A stretch of 64,000 nt of DNA from Sinonovacula constricta (taxonomy: Eukaryota > Mollusca > Bivalvia > Cardiida > Solecurtidae): assembly GCA_007844125.1 (NCBI GenBank), contig CM017561.1, positions 17,983,513 through 18,047,512 on the forward strand, given 5' to 3'. Every line of letters starts with the position of its first letter. Position 1 is the stretch's first letter. Of the stretch, positions 1-12,859 are shown piece after piece. The notes below the pieces were generated by a model. That model was given only the letters and a program-made list of their open reading frames with translations, had not been told where the DNA came from and made no database searches. Made by a program: the position numbers and the translations under genes.

Positions 1-254
1 GTCTAAACATTTTCCATCCTTGATGTTTAGATATATAATAATGTAGTCTAAACATTTTCCATCCTTGATGTTTAGATATATAATAATGTAGTCTAAACAT
101 TTTCCATCCTTGATGTTTAGATATATAATAATGTAGTCTAAACATTTTCCATCCTTGATGTTTAGATATAAAAGAATGTAATCTAAACATTTTACATCCT
201 TGATGTTTAGATATATAATAATGTAGTCTTAACATTGTCTGTCCTTGATGATTA
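1..254. repeat. 45-bp minisatellite, about 5.6 units
   Basis: Direct tandem repeat. The unit begins gtctaaacattttccatcct and recurs at positions 1, 46, 91 and onward, so the period is 45 bp. Each unit contains tctaaacat and atgtttaga, which are inverted complements, so single strands could fold into short hairpins. The last units diverge before the next array begins. The array is cut by the window start, so its full length is unknown. No coding role is seen. Confidence 0.95.
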
Positions 255-289
255 GATTGGTTGACTCAGTATCAAATTATGACTGATGT

Positions 290-2090
290 AGGCAGCTCTC
301 ACATGGGACACCATCATGCCACCCCTACACATGGGCTGCATGTACCATACAGACACCATCATGCCACCCCTACACATGGGCTGCATGTACCATACCAAGA
401 CACCATCATGCTACCCCCACACATGGGCTGCATGTACCATACCAAGACCCCATCATGCCACACCCACACATGGGCTGCATGTACCATACAGACACCATCA
501 TGCCACACCCACACATGGGCTGTATGTACCATACCAAGACACCATCATGCCACCCCCACACATGGGCTGCATGTACCATACCAAGACACAATCATGCCAC
601 ACCCACACATGGGCTTTATGTACCATACAGACACCATCATGCCACACCCACACATGGGCTGCATGTACCATACCAAGACCCCATCATGCCACACCCACAC
701 ATGGGCTGCATGTACCATACCAAGACACCATCATGCCACATCCCTACCACATGTGGTTCTGCATGTACCTATACTGACACCATATGTCCACTACCCCCAC
801 ACATGGGCTGCCTAGTACCATACCAAGACACCATCATGCTACCCCCACACATGTGGGCTGCATGTACCATACCAAGACACATCATGCCACACAACACATG
901 GGCTTTATGTACCATCATTACAGAAACCATATGCACACCCACACATGGGCTGTATGTTACCATACAAGACACGATCATGCCAAACGCCCAACACATGGGC
1001 TATGTACCATCCAAGACACCATCATTGCCAACACCCACAACATGGGCTGCATGTACCATACTAGGACACCATCGGCCCACACCTACATATGGGTGTGCAT
1101 GTACAATACCAAGTGACACCTCATGCCACCCCCACACATGGGCGGCAGTACATACCAAGGACACCATAATGCCACACCCACACATGTGCTGTATGTACCA
1201 TACCAAGACACCATCATGCCACCCCTACACAGGGGCTGTATGTACCATACAGTCACCATCATGCCACCCCTACACATGGGCTGCATGTACCATACAGACA
1301 CCATCATGCCACACCCACACATGTGCTGTATGTACCATACCAAGACACTATCATGCCACCCCTACACAGGGGCTGTATGTACCATACAGACACCATCATG
1401 CCACCCCTACACATGGGCTGCATGTACCATACCAAGACACCATCATGCTACACCCACACATGTGCTGCATGTACCATACAGACACCATCATGCCACCCCT
1501 ACACATGCCCTGCATGTACCATACCAAGACACCATCATGCTACACCCACACATGTGCTGCATGTACCATACCAAGACACCATCATGCCACACCCACACAT
1601 GGGCTGCATGTACCATACAGACACCATCATGCCACACCCACACATGTGCTGTATGTACCATACCAAGACACCATCATGCCATCCCTACACATGGGCTGCA
1701 TGTACCATACAGACACCATCATGCCACCCCTACACATGGGCTGCATGTACCATACAGACACCATCATGCCACCCCTACACATGGGCTGCATGTACCATAC
1801 AAAGACACCAACATGCCATCCCTACACATGGGCTGCATGTACCATACAGACACCATCATGCTACACCCACACATGGGCTACATGTACCATACCAAGACAC
1901 CATCATGCCACCCCTACACATGCGCTGCATGTACCATACCAAGACACCATCATGCTACACCCACACATGCGCTGCATGTACCATACGAAGACACCATCAT
2001 GCCACCCCCACACATGCGCTGCATGTACTATACGAAGACACCATCATGCCACCCCCACCACGCCCACACAAAGAACTTAACTATGGTTAG
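290..2090. repeat. 45/47-bp minisatellite, about 39 units
   Basis: Tandem array with core caccatcatgccac and cacatgggctgcatgtacca. Units end either in tacag (45 bp) or taccaag (47 bp), and the two lengths are interspersed along the array. Because 45 is divisible by 3 and 47 is not, reading frames drift. The long His/Met/Thr-rich frames seen here (for example 455-2080) are products of the repeat and not genes. Units between about 730 and 1150 are more diverged than the rest. Confidence 0.95.
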
Positions 2091-2217
2091 ATGCATACAG
2101 TTATTTGTCAGTACGTACACAAAACTAAAATCAACTACAAGTTATTAACTGATTCAATGACAAGAACATAAAACTAAAAACAAGTTCTAAGGCCCTGTTG
2201 CATATTTTTTATCAAGC

Positions 2218-2352
2218 TGGCTGTACCATACCAAGAACACCAACATGCCATCCCTACACATGCGCTGCCAGTCCCATACCAAGACACCATCATGCCACCC
2301 CTACACATGGGCTGCATGTACCATACCAAGACACCATCATGCCACCCCTATA
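2218..2352. repeat. Outlying units of the 45/47-bp minisatellite
   Basis: About three further units (caccatcatgccacccctac and relatives) separated from the main array by roughly 130 bp of unrelated A+T-rich sequence. They are either a remnant of a longer array or a secondary expansion. Confidence 0.9.
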
Positions 2353-2780
2353 CATATGATGTAACATTCTGTTCATATTTACTAAATTGATATATATGTG
2401 TATCACAGATATATATTCAAATGATCTGCATATAAAATATGTTACCTGAATGCAACCAATAAGTCTATTATCTTTTTTTTCTTTTTTCATGCTCAGTAAA
2501 ACCATGTCATTTTGGATAAAAGTTTATCATTCAGTAATGTTAAAATTAAATAAGAACAAACTTTCTTTGCTGCCATGCAGCATGATTTACTTTGGAGGGG
2601 TAAAGGGTGAAAACAGTACCTTGAGCCATGAAGGGACATTTCCATGTAATACTAATAAGACAAATGATTCTTCTGAATATATGCCAAGATAATTAAATTG
2701 AGACGATTCTCACAATGCCAATTGATATAAGCCAAGGAATAATTAGTGAGTTCATAGGAGCCAGTATCGTTATGAGCATC
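2353..2780. other. Anonymous A+T-rich sequence
   Basis: No exon, RNA gene or repeat family recognised. Short open frames on both strands show no domain and no coding-like codon pattern. It is followed by a SINE-like copy at about 2785. Confidence 0.4.
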
Positions 2781-2784
2781 TGTT

Positions 2785-2945
2785 TATTGGTTAAAATGTT
2801 TGACTCTGGATCCAAGAGTCCTGGGTTTGAACCTTACACAGCCATGGGCGGTAGGATAATACTATTCTGCATATTGCTCCAGGTAGTCACGAAATTAGTA
2901 TTGCATCCCTACCTGTCTATTGGCTGACGTTTCTACCAGGAAGTG
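2785..2945 (+). repeat. tRNA-derived SINE-like copy (family C)
   Basis: Contains a Pol III B-box-like stretch, tgggtttgaacc, near 2822. Downstream it has ctattctgcatattgctcca, nearly the same as ctatttactgcacattgctc in the copy near 10.18 kb. The tRNA-like head followed by a shared body is typical of SINEs. Exact ends and target duplications were not defined. Confidence 0.5.
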
Positions 2946-4932
2946 GGCAGTCGTATTTACATATATTAAAAGACCTTGTTTACACTATCATCCATAAACA
3001 AATGTCTTAAAACTATGAGCTATGCTGACCAAACATTTAGAGATTTATGTATTCACTGTTAGTCTTGTGTTCAACCACATGAATGTTAAGCCACAACAAT
3101 TTTAAAAACAAATGCAACAAAGAAATTATCCGAATTGTAGATATTTGATAAAGAATTCTCTGTAGAAAGATCGGCAAATTTTTAGTCATCTGTGAAGTTA
3201 CAGTGTTGAAGCAGCATAAAAGGGGATGTGGGTGTATTTATCTTCACAATCTTCCCAACTTTGAGCCAAGAAGATATTTGTTGAATGTGTCTTTGTCTGT
3301 GTTATGTTAATAAATTGATATGCTAACACTTGGATTTACCAACTGTTGTGTATCTATGTGATGTAGTTTATTTTGAAAATAAAAACTTGGTGTTTATGTT
3401 TTAATATAATGTATCCCATAGAGAAACAATAGATAATGTTACATAAGTGAAGAAATAAAATATCCACAGCATCTTCATGGCTGGGTCAGTAATGCATTAA
3501 TCAATGTATTGGTTCTGTACCATGCATCCCTCGTTGCTCAATGTGGCAGGATTCCAACTGCATTATTCTGGATATGTAACATTGTCTGATGGCTTCCAAT
3601 ATTTTGTACACCATTTTTTATTTCTTATGACTGATGCGTTCATATTTAATGCAGTTTCAGTAAAAACTTGCCTTTTATTTATTATTTTAACACAGCATTG
3701 CTCCAGCAGTTTTAGAATTATGATGCTTGTTCAGAAAATGTTTGCAAAGAATTGGAATGAGCAACAGTATTTCTAACTGATTATGTTGGACCCTAGGTAA
3801 AAATGGCTCAGAGTCATAAAATTCCCTCCAATATAATGGTATTTCTGAAAACCATGCTGAATTGTTTAGCATTACCTTGTAAACACTGCCACTGGGGCTT
3901 ATACACAGGCTGGCTTTGTACAGGTAACAATAGCTGCACAAATGGCACAGGTGACCAATTAAGTTGAAAACACTGCTTATCATAACTGATCATAAATGAT
4001 CAGTTAATTAGACTGTCAGCAATCATTCCATTTATGTTTTGGTTGCACTCATGTTTTTTCCAGAGGTCTCCTGTCAGAATCTGTACCTTGCAGTAGACCC
4101 TGGAAGCAAAAGCAGTGATAATAACGTAATTGTTTTATGTTTGTTTAGCTTGACTCTCCCACCAACGGTGTTACATAGTACAGTCGGTTACATTATCTAG
4201 ACACCAAGTCATTTTCACTGCTCTGCAGAAAGGTACCACTTATGGAATGCATTTTTTTATGTGGATAATAGTGTAGGAGGCAATACTAGGAAATTGCAGC
4301 AGGTCTGTTTTCAGAGAAAATAACTGAGTATTCTGCTTTTAACAGTGCATAACTTGTAATTATCAAAAAGATATCAGGCATTAATACAAATTTGCAGCAA
4401 GTATCAGATAATCTAGTTCCTATCAGAGTTATGGTTCTTTACTCTCATATATTTAAAATGTGATTAGTCAACAGCGTAAGAGAGTGTTTAGTTCCAAGAA
4501 TAGTTAGCTTCTTGTCTAAAGTGCATGCTCTCTGTGGAACAATGGATGTCTCCCCTTCATGCTCATTCTTGCCAATGCCTGGAATAGTACTGATGGGACT
4601 GAGTGTTCCAACACTAGACACAGAGTATGGAGCAGTTATCATGGGAAGCTATGCTTGTTTCAAATATATTGTTATGTCTCCCATTTGGATACCTTTCAAC
4701 TTACAGCCATTGATCTGTACTTTCTTTGCCACCAGTTATTATAGAGTCAATGGAAAAAAGAACAACTTAATTTTATCCCCACTATGTCCAAATGTCCTGC
4801 AAAGAAGAGGAACTTTTGTAACAAGTAAGAGGTTACTGGGGCATCATCAAATGGTTTTATTTACCCTTGCCTTTTACCCATAGGCAAATGGTGAGCACTA
4901 CTACTAGGACAGTGTGCATTAAATAGTGTTTA
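2946..4932. other. Anonymous intronic or intergenic sequence
   Basis: No gene recognised. A perfect 10-bp inverted repeat with a TAAA loop lies at 3983-4006 (taactgatca / tgatcagtta). An open frame of 123 codons on the + strand (4512-4883) has no recognisable domain and no flanking splice context that would make it convincing. Confidence 0.4.
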
Positions 4933-7294
4933 GATGTTGGTCTGTTGTTACCACTCAGAACTCTCCAATTTGGTGTTGGTCCACTTTTACCACTCAGAAC
5001 TCTCGAATTTGATGTTGGTCCACTTTTACCACTCAGAACTCTCGAATTTGGTGTTGGTCCACTGTTACCACTCAGAACTCTCCAATCTGGTGTTGGTCTG
5101 TTGTTACCACTCAGAACTCTCCAATCTGGTGTTGGTCCACTGTTACCACTCAGAACTCTGCAATTTGGTGTTGGTCCACTTTTACCACTCAGAACTCTCC
5201 AATTTGGTGTTGGTCCACTTTAACCACTCAGAACTCTCCAATTTGGTGTTGGTCCACTCTTACCATTTAGAACTCTCCAATTTGGTGTTGGTCCACTGTT
5301 ACCACTCAGAACTCCAATCTGGTTACCATTAGATCTCCAATCTGGTGTTGGTCCACTGTTACCACTCAGAACTCTCCAATCTGGTGTTGGTCCACTGTTA
5401 CCACTCAGAACTCTCCAATCTGGTGTTGGTCCACTGTTACCACTCAGAACTCTCCAATCTGGTGTTGGTCCACTGTTACCACTCAGAACTCTCCAATCTG
5501 GTGTTGGTCCACTGTTACCACTCAGAACTCTCCAATCTGGTGTTGGTCCACTGTTCACACTCAGAACTCTCCAATTTGGTGTTGGTCCACTGTTACCACT
5601 CACAACTCTCCAATCTGGTGTTGGTCCACTGTTACCACTCTGAACTCTCCAATCTGGTGTTGGTCCACTGTTACCACTCAGAACTCTCCAATCTGGTGTT
5701 GGTCCACTGTTACCACTCAGAACTCTCCAATCTGGTGTTGGTCCACTGTTACCACTCAGAACTCTCCAATCTGGTGTTGGTCCACTGTTACCACTCAGAA
5801 CTCTCCAATCTGGTGTTGGTCCACTGTTACCACTCACAACTCTCCAATCTGGTGTTGGTCCACTGTTCACACTCAGAACTCTCCAATTTGGTGTTGGTCC
5901 ACTGTTCACACTCAGAACTCTCCAATCGGGTGTTGGTCCACTGTTACCACTCAGAACTCTCCAATCTGATGTTGGTCCACTGTTACCACTCACAACTCTC
6001 CAATCTGGTGTTGGTCCACTGTTACCACTCACAACTCTCCAATCTGGTGTTGGTCCACTGTTACCACTCAGAACTCTCCAATCTGGTGTTGGTCCACTGT
6101 TACCACTCAGAACTCTCCAATCTGGTGTGGGTCCACTGTTACCACTCAGAACTCTCCAATCCGGTGTTGGTCCACTGTTACCACTCAGAACTCTCCAATC
6201 TGGTGTTGGTCCACTGTTACCACTCAGAACTCTCCAATTTGATGTTGGTCCACTGTTCACACTCAGAACTCTCCAATTTGGTGTTGGTCCACTGTTACCA
6301 CTCAGAACTCTCCAATCTGGTGTTGGTCCACTGTTACCACTCAGAACTCTCCAATCTGGTGTTAGTCCACTGTTACCACTCAGAACTCTCCAATCTGGTG
6401 TTGGTCCACTGTTCACACTCAGAACCCTCCAATCTGGTGTTGGTCCACTGTTACCACTCAGAACTCTCCAATCTGGTGTTGGTCCACTGTTACCACTCAG
6501 AACTCTCCAATTTGGTGTTGGTCCACTGTTACCACTCAGAACTCTCCAATCTGGTGTTGGTCCACTGTTACCACTCAGAACTCTCCAATCTGGTGTTGGT
6601 CCACTGTTACCACTCAGAACTCTCCAATCTGGTGTTGGTCCACTGTTACCACTCAGAACTCTCCAATCTGGTGTTGGTCTGTTGTTAGCACTCACAACTC
6701 TCCAATCTGGTGTTGGTCTTCTGTTACCACACAGAACTCTCCAATCTGGTGTTGGTCCACTGTTACCACTCAGAACTCTCCAATCTGGTGTTGGTCCACT
6801 GTTACCACTCAGAACTCTCCAATCTGGTGTTGGTCCACTGTTACCACTCAGAACTCTCCAATCTGGTGTTGGTCCACTGTTACCACTCAGAACTCTCCAA
6901 TCTGGTGTTGGTCCACTGTTACCACTCAAAACTCTCTAATCTAGTGTTGGTCCACTGTTACCACTCAGAACTCTCCAATCTGGTGTTGGTCCACTGTTAC
7001 TACTCAGAACTCTCCAATCTGGTGTTGGTCCACTTTTACCACTCAGAACTCTCCAATCTGGTGTTGGTCCACTGTTACCACTCAGAACTCTCCAATTTGG
7101 TGTCGACTGTTACCACTCAGAACTCTTCAATCTAGTGTTGGTCCACTGTTACCACTCAGAACTCTCCAATCTGGTGTTGGTCCACTGTTACCACTCAGAA
7201 CTCTCCAATCTGGTGATGGTCCACTGTTACCACTCAGAACTCTTCTATCTGGTGTTGGTCCACTGTTCACACTCAGAACCCTCCAATCTGGAGT
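4933..7294. repeat. 39-bp minisatellite, about 60 units
   Basis: Tandem array with core ttaccactcagaactctcca and ctggtgttggtccactg. Successive units are 39 bp apart (for example 5341 and 5380). The central units are nearly identical and the flanking ones more diverged. Because 39 is 13 codons and the unit lacks stops in several frames, the array is open on both strands: about 569 codons on the minus strand (5220-6929) and 447 on the plus strand (5345-6688). There is no start context, no unique coding sequence beyond the repeat and no splice evidence, so these are treated as repeat artefacts. Confidence 0.95.
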
Positions 7295-9240
7295 CCAACA
7301 ACTAAATACCTTCATCACAAACACAACTCAGTACATCGGTTTGTGAAAAAACAGCTTTCATATTTATTATGAGAAAACAGATTTCATTTCGCTATAGACT
7401 AATCCTTGTTTCCTGACAGGTTAGGGTTATAAATGATCAGTAAAACATCTGCCAGAGGAAAGAGTCATGCAACCCATTAAAACATAAGAATATACCTCTG
7501 CAACTACTTATCTCCGAAACTAAAATGTGCAGCCTGCAATTATGTTTCTGTTTTGCAATATTTCCACTATACATCCTGTCGGAAACATTCATTATGAATT
7601 ATGAAATGGTGCTAACTTTTGAGGTTTTAAAGCTTTCAGGGTCTTTTTGATGTCAACTAATTAAGTTGTGTGCAAAACATTTGCATTTTGCACATATTAG
7701 CTAACACTGTTTTTCTTGGAAGGCAGCTTCTCACATCACTGTGCAATTAATGTAAAGGATTTCAATGGACTTCATGATAATGCCTTTTACTCCTTATTTT
7801 TGAATGCTTTTAAAGCTTAGTGTTTATTTTATTTATTACATTTCTTTGTCATTTGTAGCAATCAGACAAGTTATATTTCAGTACTTTAACAATAGCTGTG
7901 CTACTATAGTATCATATGTATAATTGTGTTAATTGATGTTAAAGGGTACTTGTTCTTGTTACAGGGATACTACTTCATTAAAGATGCTATTCAACAGTTT
8001 AAACCATTTGTATTTCACAGCCATATTAATTATTGTTTCCTGAAAAGATCCCATAATCTATCTATAGCTAGTTTATTTAAGGGTCAGCACATACATTCGT
8101 ATTTTATCGTGACCCCGAAGATCCCATAAATTGTTGTTTATGTTCTTGTACATTAACATGTACATTAAAAGTGGATGAACAAAAAAAAAAAACATTCATC
8201 ATTACAAACATGTATTTCTTATCTGAACCACACTGCACAGTTAGCTTTTTTTAAACTAAGAAAATCATGTGACCATTTGCTTTTGTGATCACATTATATC
8301 ATCATCCAGGTAAATCTGTTCTCATGTTGGTAACTATCTATTTACAGCAGAAAGTGCCATTGTGCTGATGTAAAAATGAATGAACATGAAGAGTGAGTTT
8401 TTTTAAAGATTTTGTATAGAATAACTATTGAGGTAGTGTCTAAAATATTTCTTATTTAGATTAAAGCATGACTGTTTACTGTAGAAACTCCCTCCCAATT
8501 TTCCAAACAGGGGAAAGGTTTTAAGTTCTTCCATTTGATAAAGACAGACAGTCCAATATAGCCTCTAATAGCCAGGGTCAGTATGACCGCATTCCTTCAA
8601 ACAGGGGTAAGGTTTCTTTTGATTCTTGTTTTTGATATTTCTGTTGTGTGATTGATTTGTCAAACTGTTGGATCCCTCTTGCACCTGTGTTCCTAAATAT
8701 ATTGACTTCAGCCATTATCATATATTAAACATATGTTCTTTTTTTACTCCTCTGTCCATTCTTTTACCATATTTTCATGTCTTCGTTAGACATTTTCTGA
8801 CCTTCTATCACTTTTGAACAATGTCTGTACTTTTTTAACCGGTTTCTTTTGGGGGGAAAAAGGAATAAGATCTAAGACATATGCCTGACAAATTCAATGC
8901 ATGTCATTTGTGGCAAAAGAAATAAAGTTACCCTGAATGTTATCTGTGCCAATTTGGTGTTCAGACAAAGACAGTAGTATTGTGCATTTTTCTCCAGCAG
9001 GGTTCTGTTTTCACAATTTAATTTAGAATGAGTATGTCGTGTGTGTCAGTTTTCACAATTTTCACCATTATTGTTATAAGATTCTGCCATTATTGTTATA
9101 AGATTCTGTATTTTAATGTACACTCCACTTTCAGTAGTTTAAAATTGGGGAATTCATACTGCATCTTTTCATTGTCATGTCAAAAACATCCTATTTAAGC
9201 CATTGTATGACTGTGATTTGACAGATGCTTTCAAGATGAT
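7295..9240. other. Anonymous A+T-rich sequence
   Basis: No gene recognised. It contains small features only: a poly-A run near 8180, a loosely repeated caaacagggg(t/a)aaggttt near 8506 and 8600, and a 25-bp direct repeat (attattgttataagattctg) near 9067-9106. Confidence 0.4.
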
Positions 9241-9315
9241 GGGTTAATTAAAAGCACTTGGATCTTATATTGATTCTAATTAAGTTAAATTATTTGAACA
9301 AATGTCAGTTCCAGA

Positions 9316-9458
9316 GACAGCTGATCTTGTTTATTAAATTGACTTGTCATCCCAAGACCAAGGACTCTGTAGAGGAACTGATCAAGTTAGTGTACCATCT
9401 CCACAGCAAAGGTCACATGGCTCAGAACACACTGTACAGTTATGTTCTAATGATATGA
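9316..9458 (+). CDS. Coding-like segment, possible terminal exon, unidentified
   Basis: After a possible acceptor (aaatgtcag, about 9307-9315), one frame stays open for about 47 codons and ends in a TGA at 9456-9458. Its codons look coding: many end in C or G (cat ccc aag acc aag gac), while the flanks are A+T-rich. The predicted peptide includes KDSVEELIKLVYHLHSKGHM and ends TLYSYVLMI. A/T-rich sequence with aataaa-like hexamers follows near 9543. I do not recognise the family. It may be a terminal exon, a cassette exon with a missed donor, or a retroposed fragment. It lies upstream of the plexin exon on the same strand, so a separate terminal exon here would have to be nested. Confidence 0.3.
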
Positions 9459-10085
9459 TTGAAAGAATCTTAAGATCTAAGAATGTTTTAAATTTTAAAA
9501 TAAATTATATTGTTGACCTGTGTATATTGACACTGATAATCTTAATAAAATATCTATTTAAAGCAGATTTATTAAGTATTTCAATGTAATTCTGGGAGAA
9601 ATAGTTAGCATTGTATACTTTAATAACCATTGTGATAGACGGCAGCAGTCGATGTTAGATCAAACAGTAGCATGGTATAGAGACCAGTGTTTCTAGATAA
9701 AAGCCCCCATGTGTTTTAAACAACCCACAACTGGTCTAATTGGACACCCCTCATTACAACCCATAACCCATTATATGCCTTTGTTGGTATAAACTTAATT
9801 TTGAATGCCCCTCATGGTATAATTTAATCAAACATCTGATCCCAGAACAACCACAGGGACAATCAAATACACCCATCTCATTTACACAACCCTTTACTTT
9901 CTTTCTGTTTTGTTCTCAATAGGAACAAGTTGGAAACACAACTTACAATTTATTCCCTCTGGTCAGGGGAGCAACTATTTTTTTATGAAAAAAAAATAAA
10001 ATAAAATAAAAGGAAATAACTTTTTAGAAAAATGTTAGGTTCATAAGTCACATAAAATATTGCAATCTGGTCCATTGTGTGGATA
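9459..10085. other. Anonymous sequence with A-rich simple repeat
   Basis: Nothing coding seen. An A-rich (aaaat)n-like tract lies near 9986-10012. Confidence 0.4.
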
Positions 10086-10087
10086 TC

Positions 10088-10292
10088 GGTGCTGTATGAG
10101 ATAGGACATGGAATCGTAGGGTCCCGGGTTCGAACCAAGAAACCAACAATGTGATGTTAGTCCTTAAGTAAGACTATTTACTGCACATTGCTCCAGGTAC
10201 TCGGTACTTAGCACTGGTTCTACTTAGGAATAGACTGTCAAAATGGATTAATATAAGTTGAAAGAACTTGCTTCTCAATGAATAAAAATAAA
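10088..10292 (+). repeat. tRNA-derived SINE-like copy (family C)
   Basis: Carries an A-box-like start (tgctgtatgagataggacat) and a clear B-box (gggttcgaacc) near 10128. The body then shares the gctccaggta region with the 2.8-kb copy and ends in an aataaaaataaacc A-rich tail. This reads as a Pol III SINE, not a functional tRNA gene, because the cloverleaf arms do not close. Confidence 0.55.
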
Positions 10293-11211
10293 CCTTGAAA
10301 CTTATCTGGCCCCATCTGTACGATGTTACTGTGTGTCCATCCCTGTTCTTGCTACATGAAGGGAGGTTTATAGCTCTGATATCTGTATATACCTGCTCTC
10401 TGATGTTCCTGACATCCTTGCAGTCCATAGGTCAGGGATATAGCCAAATGATAAAGTTCTCCAGGTGGCCCATACATACAATCTATCAATGTTTTCAATC
10501 AAGTTTTCAATCAAGTTTTCATGGTGCCAGGTGGTCACAAGTTATTTTGTGAAGGTGCATCCAGTTTGTTGCCTCCTTTTTCTATCTGGAACTTGAGCAT
10601 TAAAAACAATGTAACTCGGTTGTCTTGTTGCATGTTTAGCAATGAAAATTATCATAAATACAACATTTATCTCTGACAGACATGGTGCAGATATACTTCC
10701 ACAAAAAAGCCATAAAGTTAGATCTTATTTAAAAGCAGGCAGCATCTTGATATGCATATAATAATAATCAGGCACTTTGATGTCGTTATCTTTACTAAGA
10801 AGAGATAGAATTGCATTAATTCCATACAGAAGAACTTTCATCTAAAATAACCCTATGCAAATACATTGTAATCCAATGATAACCATTTAGATATGATGTC
10901 TGCTTAAGATTATTTATAAAGTTATCTCCAGGGCAGGACATGACAGTTGCAGGCCTAAACTACAGCTACTGTATTTGAGGCCATTGTTTTGTCTATGAGC
11001 ACATTTTAATACAGTGATGAGATTTTGCATGTCCCGAAGGTATTGGTCCTTAAATACCGGTATTGCTGTATCTCTTGTGTGCCTTTTTTTTTCTTGAAAG
11101 CAACACTATTACTACATGTGTGCTTACAGTGTTCCCCAACTACAATAAAACACAGTCATCAGATGGTCTTAGCTAATAAAGTAACTTTTAAACACTTTTT
11201 CAATTAGAAAT
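10293..11211. other. Anonymous sequence
   Basis: No gene recognised. A short 12-bp direct repeat (ttttcaatcaag, about three copies) lies at 10491-10520. Confidence 0.4.
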
Positions 11212-11510
11212 AACCGGACCTGGTTGCAGCTTTCGGTAGCTCCAGGTTCAATCCCGGGCTGGCAACATACCAAAGTTGTTAAAAATGGTAGTAAGTATAG
11301 CTATCCTTACTAACACTCGAGCAGATATAAGGGTAGTTCCAGGACTGGTTGGCCCAGGTGTAAGGGTAATGTGACTGGTATCATGCCAGATGCTCATGGC
11401 ATGCTATTCACTAGTGAAGGCAGGACTATATATGCTTCAACTGAACAGAGTTCTCCAGATAACTGAAATACTGTTGGTGGGACGATAAAGCCAGCAAACA
11501 AACAAACAAT
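11212..11510 (+). repeat. tRNA-derived SINE (family B), near full length
   Basis: The tRNA-like head begins ggacctggttgcagctttcg and has a B-box (ggttcaatcccgg) at about 11248. The body contains gggtagttccaggactggtt, and the 3' part contains ctccagataactgaaatact and tgttggtgggacgataaa, followed by an acaaacaaacaat tail. The same modules recur at 26.74 kb and, inverted, at 41.08-41.27 kb, which defines an interspersed family. Strand follows the B-box orientation. Confidence 0.65.
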
Positions 11511-12859
11511 AAGAAATAAACTGATAGATTGTTTTGTCTGGGATATTCAGGATGTAATCATATGATTGTAATACCATTCTGTCTCATGATCTATTGTTTA
11601 TATAAGTGCTTCCTGTAGCAAGACTTGTGTCATTGTGGCATTATTGTGGTATTGTCTCAAGTGATGTTGTGGTCTTCTTATAATGCATGTGTGGCAAGAG
11701 GAAAACATTAGATTGTTTTAAGACACAGTTAGATAAATTGAAAAAACCTTACGACTATATGATGCATTTATCGGAAATGAATTGACTGAACAATCTTTCT
11801 ATGTTAATCTTAGTATTCTTTGTTGATTGTATTAGAATAAAACTTACTACCGTAATGTTCAAGCAGACTGATTGTGAACTACACTATAGCAGGCATGTTT
11901 GACTAATCACCAACCATTGGTAATTAGGATGTTGATGATGATGCCATATGTCTCAGGAGAGATGAGTTCCATTAGGCTTTAATGAGAAATATTTCCATAA
12001 TTTTACTGCTTATAAGCATTTCTAATCTCCCCAATTATCTGTGAAGGCTTTTTTTATTGCCTCTGGTTGACTTTAAAATGATAATTATTTATAATTCATG
12101 TTATTAATAGCCATACATACAAGAAATGGTTGAGTGCTCTCTCCATGTCCCAGGCTGATAGCCCATTAACCTGAGAGTCAAAATGTGTATGCTAACCAGT
12201 TCTTGGCTTGCACTCTTTGTTATATATGGGTAGTTCCACGACTGGTAGAATTAGATACTATGATACCATACCTACATGTTCATAATCATGTTTTCACAGT
12301 AAATGCAGCAAAACCATCAGTATTGCTTCTTATTATCACTGTTTCCAAAATGTTGTTAAACCTAACAAACTCTCTCATGATGGTGACTGTGTTGTTTTGT
12401 GTCTCCTTAGATGTAATGTCAGTTTTCATATTGGGATGAGATATGCTCTTCCTATCTATATCTTGGTTCTTCCGATATGTATAACACTTCATTCGCTTTA
12501 ACGGAGATAAAACACAGTTTTCATTGACATCAGCATAAATCAATGTAATTATTAATGGTTTCCAACTTCTTTCGAAGATTGAAACTTAGGGTTTATTTCT
12601 GCTGTCATGGTACATGTGTACAAATAATTTAATTAAAATGATTAGTTTTAATTGACAACTTCTTTGTTTATACATACCTGTAATCAACCTGCGTCAGAAA
12701 GATTGTAGGATGCACAACTCTGGATCATGGTTCGAACCTTGCCCAGGTTGCGACTTTATTCCACAGGAAAAGAAAAATAAGTATTGGCGTTTGCTTGAAT
12801 TTTTGTTTAATCTTTTATAGATTTATTGTATATTCTATATGTATACTATGTATTTTCAG
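11511..12859. other. Sequence upstream of the plexin exon
   Basis: Probably intron. It holds a short family-B SINE fragment near 12226-12246 (gggtagttccacgactggt) and an isolated tRNA-like B-box (catggttcgaacctt) near 12727. No further exon of the plexin Sema domain was found here. Confidence 0.4.

Noticed and set aside
455..2080. 541-codon open frame rich in His, Thr and Met
   Set aside because: It lies wholly in the 45/47-bp array, and other frames of the same array are open too; there is no unique coding sequence.
4512..4883. 123-codon + strand frame
   Set aside because: No domain, no splice context and another frame open over part of it; chance is sufficient.
10088..10160. tRNA gene suggested by the gggttcgaacc box
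   Set aside because: The acceptor and anticodon arms do not pair, and the body matches another SINE-like copy.
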